Of a stretch of DNA of 64,000 nt, positions 47,001 through 56,195 are shown piece after piece; position 1 is the first letter of the stretch, and each line of letters begins with the position of its first letter. Location of the stretch: the NCBI GenBank assembly GCA_963827905.1, contig CAWHCB010000010.1:62001-126000 (forward strand), read 5' to 3'. Position numbers and translations under genes: made by a program. The notes under the pieces are model-generated. The model was not told the DNA's origin. It saw nothing but the letters and a program-made list of their open reading frames with translations, and searched no databases. The DNA is from JACXTP01 sp963827905. Lineage in GTDB: Archaea > Thermoplasmatota > Thermoplasmata > Methanomassiliicoccales > UBA472.

Positions 47001-49038
47001 GGATTGGACCGTCACCGTGCTCCCGGCACCTACCCCGAAGATCATTGGGGTCCCGGTGCTGGTCGCGGTGGAGGACGAGCCCTATTCCTGCGACTTCTCG
47101 AGCGACCAGGCCCTCGACTCCTGGAACCTGGAGACGGATGCCGATTGGCTCAGCATCACCTCGGAAGGGACCGTCTTCGGCACCCCCTCCAACCTCAATT
47201 CCAACCGGGCGTATTTCGCCCACGTCACTGGCGTGAACGCGAACGGCTCGAGCGACATCAATTACACCATCGGCGTGATCAATGTGGCCCCGTCCTTCGT
47301 CACGGCCCCGCCTTTGATCGGGGAGGTCGGCTCCCCTTACAGCTACACGGCGACCATCGACGACCAGGACGGCGGGTTCTTCGTCATCATGACCACCAAT
47401 CTCAGTTGCCAGTATCATTTCGACACCTCCAATGGCACGGTGTGGTTCACCCCCACCGAGCCGGGGTCTTTCTGGATCAGCATCCTCGCCGATGATGGCT
47501 CGGGTTCCTCCAATTCCTCCGCCACGCAGAACTGGACCGTGCATGGTGCCGGTGCCGCCGGTGATCGACTTCACTCCGCCGGAGACGGTCCGCGATGTCA
47601 ACGGAACGGCCATGGCAGGTTGGTATGCTGCCCCGGTCACGGTGGCACTCGACCGCCTGGGACGATGTCACTGGCGTGAATCAGACCCTCTATCGTCTGG
47701 ATGGGGGAGAATGGACCATCTACCTTGGACCGATAGCGATCGACACCGAGGGAGACCACCTCTTGGAATACCGCTCCGTCGACATGGCGGGGAACTATGA
47801 GGAGACGATCTCTCTGGATGTGCCGATAGACCTGGGTGCACCCGATACCCGGGTGGAGACCGTCTCTGGTGAATCGGGCGAAAACGGATGGTACCGCAGT
47901 GCAGGTCGACGTGGTGCTGAACGCCACGGACGAATGGAGCGGACTGGAAAGGACCTATGTCCAGCTGGACGATGGTGAATGGGTCGAAAGCTCGTCCTCG
48001 GACGAGGATCGCGACCGAGGGGGTGCATGAGCTGAACTACTACTCGATCGACCGGGCCGGAAACGTCGAGGAGGTGCGATCCCTGACCATCAAGGTCGAC
48101 ACCATAGACCCGATGATCCTCTTTGGTCCTGACCGGGCCCAGCCCCTCGGTGGGATACTACAACGGTTCGGTCGATGTGAACGTCACCTCCTCGGACGAA
48201 GGAAGCAGGACCGCCACCATCTTCCTTAACGTGGACGGAGGGGGTTGGATACCTTATTACGGCGGGTTCCAGCTCACCACCGAAGGCGCGCACTCCATCG
48301 ACCATTACAGCGTCGATGTGGCTGGGAATGTCGGGAGCACCGGAAGCGGTTCGTTCGTCATCGACATGACCGCGCCGGTCACGAACGCCGTGATCAGCGG
48401 CGAGCAGGGCAACAATGGGTGGTATGTCGGTGTGGTGACCGTGACCGTGAACGCCGAGGATGCTACCAGCGGGGTATGGTGGAGCAGCTACCGCCTGGAC
48501 CAGGAACAATGGGCGGAGATGGAGGACGAGATAGCCGTGGCCATGGAAGGGGAGCACTACCTTCCAGTATCGTTCCGTTGACCGGTCCTCGAACCAGGAG
48601 GAGGCGAGGGCGCTGAGCTTCAAGATCGATTCGTCCGCACCGACCATCTCCCTGGGGATCGAGGATGGCGCGGTCCTCACCTCAACATCGTTGTCATTGA
48701 ACTGGACCTCTTCCGATGCGACCAGCGGGATTGACCACTATGCGGTCATCATCGACGGCGGGACGCCTTTGCTCTGTGAGGAAGCTGGGTGCAAACTCGA
48801 GGGACTGGCAGTGGGAGAGCACACGGTCGAGGTGAAGGCATATGATGTGGCGGGCAATGTTGCAACCGAGAGTGTCACCATCACGGTCGATACCAGTCCG
48901 TTCAGTCCGTCCAGCTCGTCAGGGATGATGGTCTGGATCGGGCTTGCGGTGGGTGCGGTGGCCATCGTGCTGATCGGGGCGGTGCTCTATCTTGAGGAAG
49001 AAAAGGTGATCGGGGCAAGGGTCGCCTTTGGTTCATAG
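44050..49038 (+). pseudogene. Giant surface protein: deacetylase-like domain, Ig-like repeats, C-terminal anchor, many frame breaks
   Basis: One ~1,660-residue protein seen across three frames. Order: signal peptide (ALSIALAMLTVSLFLG), a beta-sandwich domain, a domain resembling polysaccharide deacetylases (EIGLHLPHDYTTWMKKSW, LLRVYAHPGYPY, ILHWIDDAKTNYSLENW; to about 46000), putative Ig/He_PIG repeats (SGTPTAPGNYSV, SGTPAKADVG), OmpL47-like repeats (YRLDGGEWTIY, YVQLDDGEW, HYSVDVAGN, YDVAGN) and a C-terminal span (MMVWIGLAVGAVAIVLIGAV). At least 15 breaks, all +1: near 44378, 44573, 45785, 46250, 46382, 46557, 46594, 46673, 46783, 47540, 47655, 47900, 48000, 48145 and 48565. Confidence 0.75.
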
Positions 49039-50228
49039 CAATGCTGCTATCTCCGCCCCGGCCCTCTGGACCCCTTGGAAACCAGCCTCAGGAAGTTCGA
49101 CCTTGGTCCCGATGTTCTCCACGACGGCCTTCGTCAATAGCTCGGGGGTGACCTGGGGGAACTGCATCTTCTTACCTGCCCCCAGCCTCTCGTTCCTACC
49201 TGCGACGATGATCTGTTGCTCGAAGTGTCGCTGCAATGGGAAGTAAAGGAACGGCTTCTGCAAGGCCATGAACTCCAGGGTGGTGGTGGAGCCTCCGGAG
49301 CATATGCCAATGTCGCACGCGGCCATCAGCCGGTAGAGGTCTGGCACATATCCTTTGGCCAGGACGCCTTCGGGCAATTTTGATTGGTCAGGGTCGATGT
49401 TGGGCCCACCGACCAATACCATTGACGCGTCAGGCAGTTCTTTACGTATCGATGGGAACGCCTTGACGCATAGGTCGAGCAGGGGCTTTCCTACATTGGT
49501 CCCACCTATGGTGACCAGAATTATCGGACCCCTGGCCCAGTCCATATTCCTTTCGAAGGGCGCCTTTGTCCTGGCAGGGCCTTGGCGTCGAATGTGACGG
49601 GATATCCGGTGAACTTCACGAAGTCCTGGCCGACCAGGTCCTGGGCGTTAGGCATCATGAAGCCCATTTTCTGGTTGGGGATGTCCTCCCTCTCGCACAA
49701 TAGCAGGTACGCGCCACTGCCATCGAATTTGGAGATGCCCTTCAACCAGAGATTGTTCGATATTCGTTTCACCATCTTGGCCTTCAGCCCCTTGGTCGGG
49801 CCCCAGTAGCCAAAGTAATCGGACATGAAGGCGCTCTTGCAACATTGTAAGGAAGGGTTCTTGTAGAGGACCGTTGCAACCTCATAGGCCTCATCGTGGG
49901 CGACGACGTCATAGCCCCCTTGCTTGGCGATGCTCCAGATCAACTTTCCGTTCTTATCGAACGAGCTGACCATATCATAGGCCGGTTCGCTCAGGTCCGC
50001 CACATAATCCTTGGAGGACGCTTGGATGGAATCGGTCCCTTGGTCGAACGTCTCCGATTGGGGGAGCACGGTCTCCCCTTTCAATCTCAACACCCTCCGA
50101 GCTGGGTCCCCTGCCATCCAATGGACCTCGGTGCCAGGACGCAATCGCCTGATCTCCCTGGCTATTGCCATATCTCTTTCGATGTGCCCCAAACCGACCG
50201 AGCCCGAGACGTATAGTACTTTGGCCAC
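49033..50228 (-). CDS. MurG/UDP-glycosyltransferase-like GT-B enzyme, frameshifted
   Basis: About 398 residues in two Rossmann halves. N-terminal half: GSVGLGHIERDMAIAREIR (the GH nucleotide motif of MurG-like glycosyltransferases). C-terminal half: ILVTIGGTNVGK and CDIGICSGGSTTTLEF, the nucleotide-sugar binding end. A break near 49567 joins them. It probably adds a sugar to a lipid or protein acceptor. It converges on the giant surface protein (stops overlap by 6 bases). GGTTTAATAATT at 50260-50271 is a plausible promoter element. Confidence 0.82.
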
Positions 50229-50382
50229 GCCCCCCCACCTCTCTTAATCATAAGATTATGGTTTAATAATTCTTTTTAAAATGTCATTTTTTGAAGTTAA
50301 TTATTACATTCTCAAATATCGGATGTAATATGAAAACTGATATCGATCTGTCTTTCACAATGTTATATGAATTTCGTAGAAC

Positions 50383-51506
50383 ATGTTTTATGAGAACATG
50401 ATTGAAGATGCCATCTCTCCTTACCCGATAAGACCTGATGACACCTACATGGACCTGCTCTGGGAATGGTGGGTCACCTGCCACCCAAGCGTTGGTCGAC
50501 ACGATAGGTTCAGAGGCGGCCGTCAAAGCCCTAAGACCCTATTATCTGAATGCCAACACCGCGGCCATCCATATCTTAGGTGAATACGCCTCCCAGTTCC
50601 GGGAGGATCCGTTCATAGTTGGGAGATTCTACCAATTCGGGAGCGAGGCTTGGTTGGGGGGATCATGGGATATGTGGGCTACACCTTGTGGATACATAGC
50701 TGTAGGCAAAAGGATGTAAGACACGAGGTCAGTGCCAAGAGCTGTGTCAACTGGTATGTCAGGAAACCATTGAAAACAGTAAAAGGAACAACGGTGAAAT
50801 CAATCCTGAAACCATTATCGTCAAGGGTTTGTTCAAAGGCGATGATCAATGCCTCATCGCCCCCGCGAACTGTGACTGGGAGAAATCGCTGAGGTCCTCC
50901 CAACTCCTCCGACCATTAAAGTTCAGTCAGGAGGAGCTGATGGCATTCAGGATGCAGTATGTCGGTGAATCTTGGGTCTTCACCACCCGGGCCTTCATGG
51001 ATACGATGGGCACGGAGGTGGCATTGGAGAAGCTCCGCATGTACATGCGCCATTCCGGCTTGACATATGGCATCAGGTTGGCGGAGGACTTCGAGAATGT
51101 CCCCCGGGGATTGAAATTCTTAGGCGAGGTCATCGGCTCCATCAACGATCACCATATGAGAAAGGGGAGAAGGACGACGTCTGATGATGAGATCGAACAG
51201 GTGGTCGAGGAATGTCCGTTCTCTCAAGCCCCGCCCGAGGTCTGCATCCAATACGAGGCGTTCTTCAAGGGGGTGTGCGAAGCGATCGACCCCGATATCG
51301 AATTCGTCTACGACCGCATGATGAGCGATGGTGACCCCACCTGTCACTGGACCGTGAGGAGGAAAAGAGGGGCTACGGGCCACCAGTCCTCGGTCGAGGC
51401 TTTGGACGATGAGGAGATGGTGAAGAAACTCAAATGGCGATTGACCAACGGAGAGATAGGGATCGACGAGTACCGAACATTGCTCGATGTGCTTAAGGAG
51501 CGTTGA
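50383..51506 (+). pseudogene. Tandem ATC-hydrolase-like domain protein with SHOCT tail, frameshifted
   Basis: Two copies of one domain in a row. Copy 1 (MFYENMIED to about 50765) contains ALVDTIGSEAAVKALRPYY and ends SCVNWYV. Copy 2 (from about 50830) contains AFMDTMGTEVALEKLRMYM and ends GDPTCHWTVRRK, like the single-copy protein at 31.4 kb (GDPVCCWVLEK). A SHOCT helix pair (VKKLKWRLTNGEIGIDEY) closes the protein. At least three breaks, near 50482, 50658 and 50762, all in copy 1 and linker; copy 2 is intact from 50829. Function unknown. Confidence 0.65.
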
Positions 51507-51537
51507 TCCGGGACCGGACGAATGGGCTCTCCGGGAC

Positions 51538-51945
51538 CTAGGTCCTGATGATCGGAAGGACCCTGCCGCAGACCGGGCAGGACCTCAAGTTGATGGGGAT
51601 GAAGGAACCGCAACCCGGACAACGCCGTATGGCATTCCTTCTGCAGTTCTCGCAGCCAGAGCCATCCGATGGCAGTCTGGAACCGCACTGGGTGCAGAAG
51701 GTGTCCCTCTCCTTCGCCGCGGGTGCCGGCCGGACCGGTGGCGGGGCGGGGGTCGGCTGGACCGGTTCGACCGGAGGACTTTCCACGACCGCGACGGCGG
51801 CCTTGGCCTTCATGGCCGCCTTGATCTTGGCCAGCTCGTCCGTTGACTCGTCCACGGTCCCGGCGAACTCGCGGATCAAGGCCTGGACCTGATTGATTCG
51901 CCTTGCCTCCTCTGGACTTACCTTCCTTCCGCCGAACAGATCCAT
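51538..51945 (-). CDS. Double zinc-ribbon protein divergent from the GTPase gene
   Basis: About 135 residues. A helical N-terminus (residues ~5-50), a Pro/Ala/Val-rich linker (PPVEPVQPTPAPPPV) and two zinc ribbons, CTQCGSRLPSDGSGCENC and CPGCGSFIPINLRSCPVC. This looks like an adaptor with a flexible tether rather than an enzyme. An ATG at 51960 is an alternative start. It shares a 221-base divergent region with the GTPase gene at 52167, so they may be regulated together. Confidence 0.78.
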   Translation of the reverse strand: MDLFGGRKVSPEEARRINQVQALIREFAGTVDESTDELAKIKAAMKAKAAVAVVESPPVEPVQPTPAPPPVRPAPAAKERDTFCTQCGSRLPSDGSGCENCRRNAIRRCPGCGSFIPINLRSCPVCGRVLPIIRT

Positions 51946-52133
51946 GGTCCCATTCCGCATGCCAACGCCCTTAAGTCTGCTACCGCGAGACCCTTGGCGA
52001 TGGTCACCATCAAATCATCCCATTCGATATTTAAGACCATCAGCGCTGCTGTGGGAGAACGCACTCACCGCCTCCCTGACCCAGATGGACCATGCTCTGA
52101 AACAAGGGTCCTGCCTCATCCTCCATTCGACAA

Positions 52134-52144
52134 TTTATTTATCC
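52134..52144 (+). promoter_or_regulatory. TATA box of the GTPase operon
   Basis: TTTATTTATCC lies 23-33 bases before the ATG at 52167, and no ribosome site lies between; this predicts a leaderless transcript. Confidence 0.6.
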
Positions 52145-52166
52145 TCACCAGGCCCTGCTAGCCATC

Positions 52167-53210
52167 ATGCCGGTCGCTATTTTCGGGGACAGGTCCTGCG
52201 GGAAGACCATCTTCCTCAGCCTATTGTACGAGTCGCAGATCCGTTACACCAACTCCAAGGAGAACGTCGGTGCTGGAGAGTTCCGCTTCACCACCGACCC
52301 CTCGTTCACGAGCATCTTCGGGAACATCCGCACCAACCTCACCAAGGGGCAATGGGCCGATGCCACGTTGAAAGGCAACCTGGGCAAGTACAAGTTCAAG
52401 TACGGCTACCGGCGAATGATATCGGTCGGTTCGGAGGCGTCGTCCCGCTTCGACATCATGGACTTCACCGTTTACGACATCGCCGGCGAGGACCTGGACA
52501 TATTGCGCTCGCTGGAACAGTACCGCGAGTCCATAGCGACCGGCACCTACAAGGGCGAGTTCGACTTCAGTGCGCTCAGCACCTCGTTCCAGGAGCTGCT
52601 CAAATGCAACGTGCTGGTGTTCCTCATCGACCTCAGCAAGATCAACGCCGAGGCCAGGTCGGAACGCTTCATCGAGATGCGCAATTACGATGTGTTCATG
52701 GCCACGCTCATCTCCGCCGTGTCCAAGTACAAATCCATAGTGTACGAGAAGGACGAGAAGAAGGCGAAGATCTACCCCATCTTCGTGCTCACCAAGTACG
52801 ACCTGCTGGACAAGAACATCCTGAAGATGAACAACTGGCCTGAGACCTACCAAGAGCTGCCGTCGGAGAAGACCGGCATCCGCGGCATCTTCAAGAGCAA
52901 GGAGATGACCAAGGAGGAATTCGCGAAGGAGATCTTGATCAAGTATTACGGGGACACCATGGCCCTGTCCAAGGGCGGTGCCATCGCCAACGTCCCCTTC
53001 GACAAGGCCGGCTTCTTCTTCAGCGAGATCAACACCGAGCAGAACGAGGATGGCGAGATCATCCCAAGGCTGATCAAGGTGAAGGGCAGCGTGGTGCTGG
53101 ACTACTCGGACAACGAGTACCGGGGCTTCATCGACCGCTTCCGCAAGATCGCCAACGAGATGCCAGACGAGGTGAAGGAGGACCAGGAGTTCAGGGGAGT
53201 CCGCGGATGA
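52167..53210 (+). CDS. P-loop GTPase, double-GTPase/DO-GTPase2-like, of a GAP1-type system
   Basis: 347-residue soluble TRAFAC-type NTPase. G1 loop GDRSCGKT at 7-14, G3 DIAG at 104-107 and G4 TKYD at 209-212 are visible; the Q/His normally after DxxG is Glu (DIAGED). A long insertion follows G3 (residues ~110-145) and a Lys/Glu-rich region follows G4. It overlaps the next gene by ATGA. The combination with a GAP1-like partner resembles the bacterial GTPase-associated conflict systems described by Aravind and co-workers. That link is inference from domain pairing. Confidence 0.82.
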   Translation: MPVAIFGDRSCGKTIFLSLLYESQIRYTNSKENVGAGEFRFTTDPSFTSIFGNIRTNLTKGQWADATLKGNLGKYKFKYGYRRMISVGSEASSRFDIMDFTVYDIAGEDLDILRSLEQYRESIATGTYKGEFDFSALSTSFQELLKCNVLVFLIDLSKINAEARSERFIEMRNYDVFMATLISAVSKYKSIVYEKDEKKAKIYPIFVLTKYDLLDKNILKMNNWPETYQELPSEKTGIRGIFKSKEMTKEEFAKEILIKYYGDTMALSKGGAIANVPFDKAGFFFSEINTEQNEDGEIIPRLIKVKGSVVLDYSDNEYRGFIDRFRKIANEMPDEVKEDQEFRGVRG

Positions 53211-54004
53211 ACACCACCTGGGTGGAGCACTTCATCTATGGGCCGGTGCCGAAGAAGGGATATGCCAAGCGCGCCCGTTCCGCCAACATCAACCCGGATG
53301 AGTACGAGCGCTTCCTTGGCTACTACATCCCCATCGACCCGGCCTACGTGCGCTCGGACGACATGATGCACAGCGAGGCGAGGTTGATCGCTTCCACGCC
53401 GTCCAACGAGGCGGTCTATTTCTCGAAGATAATGCGGCGCAGCAAATTGGACGAGAAGGGGCGCTCGGGCATCCTGACGCACACCCTGCTGGTGCCCAAG
53501 AAGGCGCTGCAGGACGGCCTCTCCTACATGGACGTGGAAAGGGCGATCGCCCGGCACGAGGCGGAGCACGGCATTCCGCTGGGCGACATGGAGCCGTTGG
53601 GCATCGAATGGGAACCGACCTCGTTCGAGGACGAGATCCTGGGCATGCCCAACCTGATATCGAAGGAGACGGTGAACCGCTTGGTCGATGGCTATGCCAA
53701 GGACCCGAAGATGAAGTTCGTGGTCACCTGCCGGGGAACGGAGCAGCGCGACCGTATCCGTTTGGGCTACATGCTGTCGAAGTTCCTGGACATACACCTC
53801 GGACTGGTGCCGGTGCTCACCTTGAGCGAGCCGCCGTTGATGCTGGCGGATTCGCAGTGCAACCTGGTGCTCACCAAATTGCCGCTCTCTGTGCCGCAAC
53901 GAGGCTGGCGCGCCGTCAGCTCGTTGGTGGACTCGTCCCCGGCCTCGACCGCGACCAGTTCCCAGAAGGCCAAGGACATCATCGAGCGGTTGTACTCAGT
54001 TTGA
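53207..54004 (+). CDS. GAP1-N-like GTPase-associated protein
   Basis: 265 residues, soluble. The N-terminus has the pattern HFIYGPVPKKGYAKRARS, then SEARLIAS, AVYFSKIMRRSKLDEKGRSG and THTLLVPKKAL. Such YGPV/GYG, RSG and THTLLV signatures are those of GAP1 N-terminal domains found beside GTPases. No nuclease, protease or membrane effector is fused to it. The ATGA overlap with the GTPase gene means a tightly coupled pair. The assignment rests on motif shape, without alignment. Confidence 0.65.
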   Translation: MNTTWVEHFIYGPVPKKGYAKRARSANINPDEYERFLGYYIPIDPAYVRSDDMMHSEARLIASTPSNEAVYFSKIMRRSKLDEKGRSGILTHTLLVPKKALQDGLSYMDVERAIARHEAEHGIPLGDMEPLGIEWEPTSFEDEILGMPNLISKETVNRLVDGYAKDPKMKFVVTCRGTEQRDRIRLGYMLSKFLDIHLGLVPVLTLSEPPLMLADSQCNLVLTKLPLSVPQRGWRAVSSLVDSSPASTATSSQKAKDIIERLYSV

Positions 54005-55321
54005 GGGCAGGATGCGGAAGGTGGTCGATACCGCCTTGCCCTTGTCGTCCTTGCTGACGACCTTCTCGATGCTGAGCGTGAACGCCTTTCCGGCCATCTC
54101 CCCTTCCACCTTCCAGGCCTTGCGCGAGCGCTCCTCCCGCCTGACCTCGCCTGAGGCCACCTGCATGGCCCCGATCAGGTTCTCGATGTTGGAACTGCCC
54201 ACGTTGCCGTCCATGGGGATCTCGAGGGAGCGGGTGGGCGAGGAGGCCAGTCGGTAGAGCATCTTGGTGCAGCGACGGGTGTAGTCCTCCCCGATGAAGC
54301 CCGCCTCCTGGAACCATGCCTCCCAATCGACCGAGCGGTCATAGCTCATGGCCAGGAGCGCCTTGTACAGGTTGGCGTAGCCGTCCGCCTTCACGTACTC
54401 GGGGTTGTTCTGAACGATGCCTTTGAGGTCGACGGCGGTGCGGCCCTTGGCATAGGTGGTGATGCAATGGACCCAATCGTCCACCCTCCCTTTTTCGACC
54501 AAACCCATGGGGTCGAAGATCGAGGGTGCCTGTGATGACGTCGGCGCAGTTGTAGGCACGAACGTCCTTTCAGTGACGGTGGTCGGTGCGGCCTGCGGCA
54601 TCGCCACCACTTGGGCGATGACCGGTGGGACCACCCGGAGGGAGAAGGCCTTCTTGATCGGCACCAGGCGATTGGATGACCGCGTCACCGCCTCGATGTG
54701 AACGGCGATGTCCCCCTCCACCTTCGGTATGACGTTGATCTCGAACGTACGGTCATTTTCCGGGGGCATCTCCCCTTTGAAGAAATCGAGGACGCTTATG
54801 CCAGCCTGGGCAGAGGAGCAGACCAAAGACATGAGCTCTATCGGGAACACGCTGTGGTTGTGCAGCAGCACCGACAGGGAGGTGCCCCTCCCCAGATGCA
54901 CCTCCGGTTTGGGGACCTCCAGGATGATGCCGATCTCGATGTTGTCGGCGACGTCCTTGTCCGCCAACTTCTCCAGGTCCTCGACGATCATCTCGCACTG
55001 CAGGAAATCCCCCTCCGCCAGGGAGACCTTCAGTTCCTCCTCGAGGTCGCGCTCCGGGTCGCCATAAAGATAGGAGGGCATGATGGACCACTTCTTCTTC
55101 AAAGGCCCTAGGCGCTTCAGGATGATGCTCTCGCCCTCGAAGCCCTCTCGAGCCCGGCGCATGGTCTTGACCGCCTTCCCGATATTGTCGTCCAGCTGGT
55201 CGGCCGCCTCGAGCATCAATGTCCGCCCGTAACGGTACTCCCCAGGGACCGACTCCTTGATCCTATGGATCCTCGCCATCTCCTCCAAAATCTGGTCCAG
55301 GAGCTCGTCGACGTCGGCCAT
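53996..55321 (-). CDS. Helical/beta-sandwich protein convergent with the GTPase pair
   Basis: Unrecognised, ~441 residues from the ATG at 55321 (GAAGGGAA upstream). Layout: helical domain (about 1-115), an Ig-like beta-sandwich (about 125-245, with TSLSVLLHNHSVFPIEL and FFKGEMPPENDRTFEI), a Pro/Thr/Ala linker (about 250-285) and a helical/beta C-terminal domain with YKALLAMSYDRSVDWEAWFQEAG. Its stop overlaps the GAP1-like gene's stop by 9 bases. The long linker and Ig-like module suggest a scaffold, perhaps the third part of the GTPase cluster. Confidence 0.72.
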   Translation of the reverse strand: MADVDELLDQILEEMARIHRIKESVPGEYRYGRTLMLEAADQLDDNIGKAVKTMRRAREGFEGESIILKRLGPLKKKWSIMPSYLYGDPERDLEEELKVSLAEGDFLQCEMIVEDLEKLADKDVADNIEIGIILEVPKPEVHLGRGTSLSVLLHNHSVFPIELMSLVCSSAQAGISVLDFFKGEMPPENDRTFEINVIPKVEGDIAVHIEAVTRSSNRLVPIKKAFSLRVVPPVIAQVVAMPQAAPTTVTERTFVPTTAPTSSQAPSIFDPMGLVEKGRVDDWVHCITTYAKGRTAVDLKGIVQNNPEYVKADGYANLYKALLAMSYDRSVDWEAWFQEAGFIGEDYTRRCTKMLYRLASSPTRSLEIPMDGNVGSSNIENLIGAMQVASGEVRREERSRKAWKVEGEMAGKAFTLSIEKVVSKDDKGKAVSTTFRILPSN

Positions 55322-55501
55322 GTTCCCTTCACCACATCCTACCCGATGGTCGGGCTTCCCGATAGCGCCTCGATAGCATACTGGAGGATTATATCCTTTG
55401 GTCATCGATCGTGGACTCAGAGCCATGATGATAGAGCGATGGGACCAAGCCAATGGGCCTGGCGTCATGCGGTGGGTCAGATTGGGCGATGGTGCCACCC
55501 A
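55322..55501. other. Intergenic region
   Basis: About 180 bases between two minus-strand genes. It contains a possible TATA box (GATATAATCC near 55390) about 70 bases before the scaffold gene's ATG. Nothing else seen. Confidence 0.35.
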
Positions 55502-56195
55502 TCACTTCCTGACGTCCATGTCTATCCGCCCGTCCTTAACGCCCACGATGCGGTCGGTCTGCTCGGCGATGCGACGGTCATGGGTCACTATGACGAACGT
55601 CGTCCCCAGGGCCTCGTTTATGTAGCGGAACCGCTGGTAGATGGTGGCGGTGGACTCGGAGTCCAGGTTGCCCGTGGGTTCGTCCGCCAGGACGATCTTG
55701 GGCTCGTTGATCAGCGCCCGGGCCACCGCGGTCCGTTGCTGCTGGCCGCCGGACATGTTGGTGGCCAGGTTGTCCTTGACGTTCAATATCCCCACCAGGT
55801 CCATCAGCTCCTCCGCGCGCTTGACGTCGCCCTGGTCCGGCTTCCCCTTCCTGATGGTCACGGGCAGGAGCACGTTCTCCAGGGCGGTGTACTCCGGGAG
55901 GAGGTAGTGGAACTGGAATACGAACCCGATGGTCTGGTTGCGCAGCTTGGCGAGCTGGTTCTTGGTCAGGCCGTCGGTGCGCTCCCCGTCGATGAGCACC
56001 TCGCCGCTGCTCGGCAGGTCCAAGGTGCCCAGGATGTTGAGCAGGGTGGTCTTGCCGCTCCCGGAGGCCCCGATGATCGAATTGAACGACCCCCGCTCGA
56101 ACCCCAGGCTGACGTCGAATAGGACCTGGGTGCGTATCGATCCCGGTGCCATAGAACTTGTCCACCTTCCGGACCTCGATCACGTTCTCAGCCAT
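55502..56195 (-). CDS. MacB/LolD-type ABC transporter ATP-binding protein, frameshifted
   Basis: ATPase of the LolD/MacB class that powers a FtsX/MacB-type permease. Walker A GASGSGKTTL, signature MSGGQQQR, Walker B IVLADEPTGNLD and VTHD are intact. The first 15 residues (MAENVIEVRKVDKFYGTG) are in another frame; a +1 break lies near 56148. It starts inside the permease end (8-base overlap). The partner is the next gene upstream. Confidence 0.9.

Noticed and set aside
46768..47640. 290-residue minus-strand open frame
   Set aside because: Antisense to the surface protein's Ig repeats; Gly/Arg/Val-rich with no family features.
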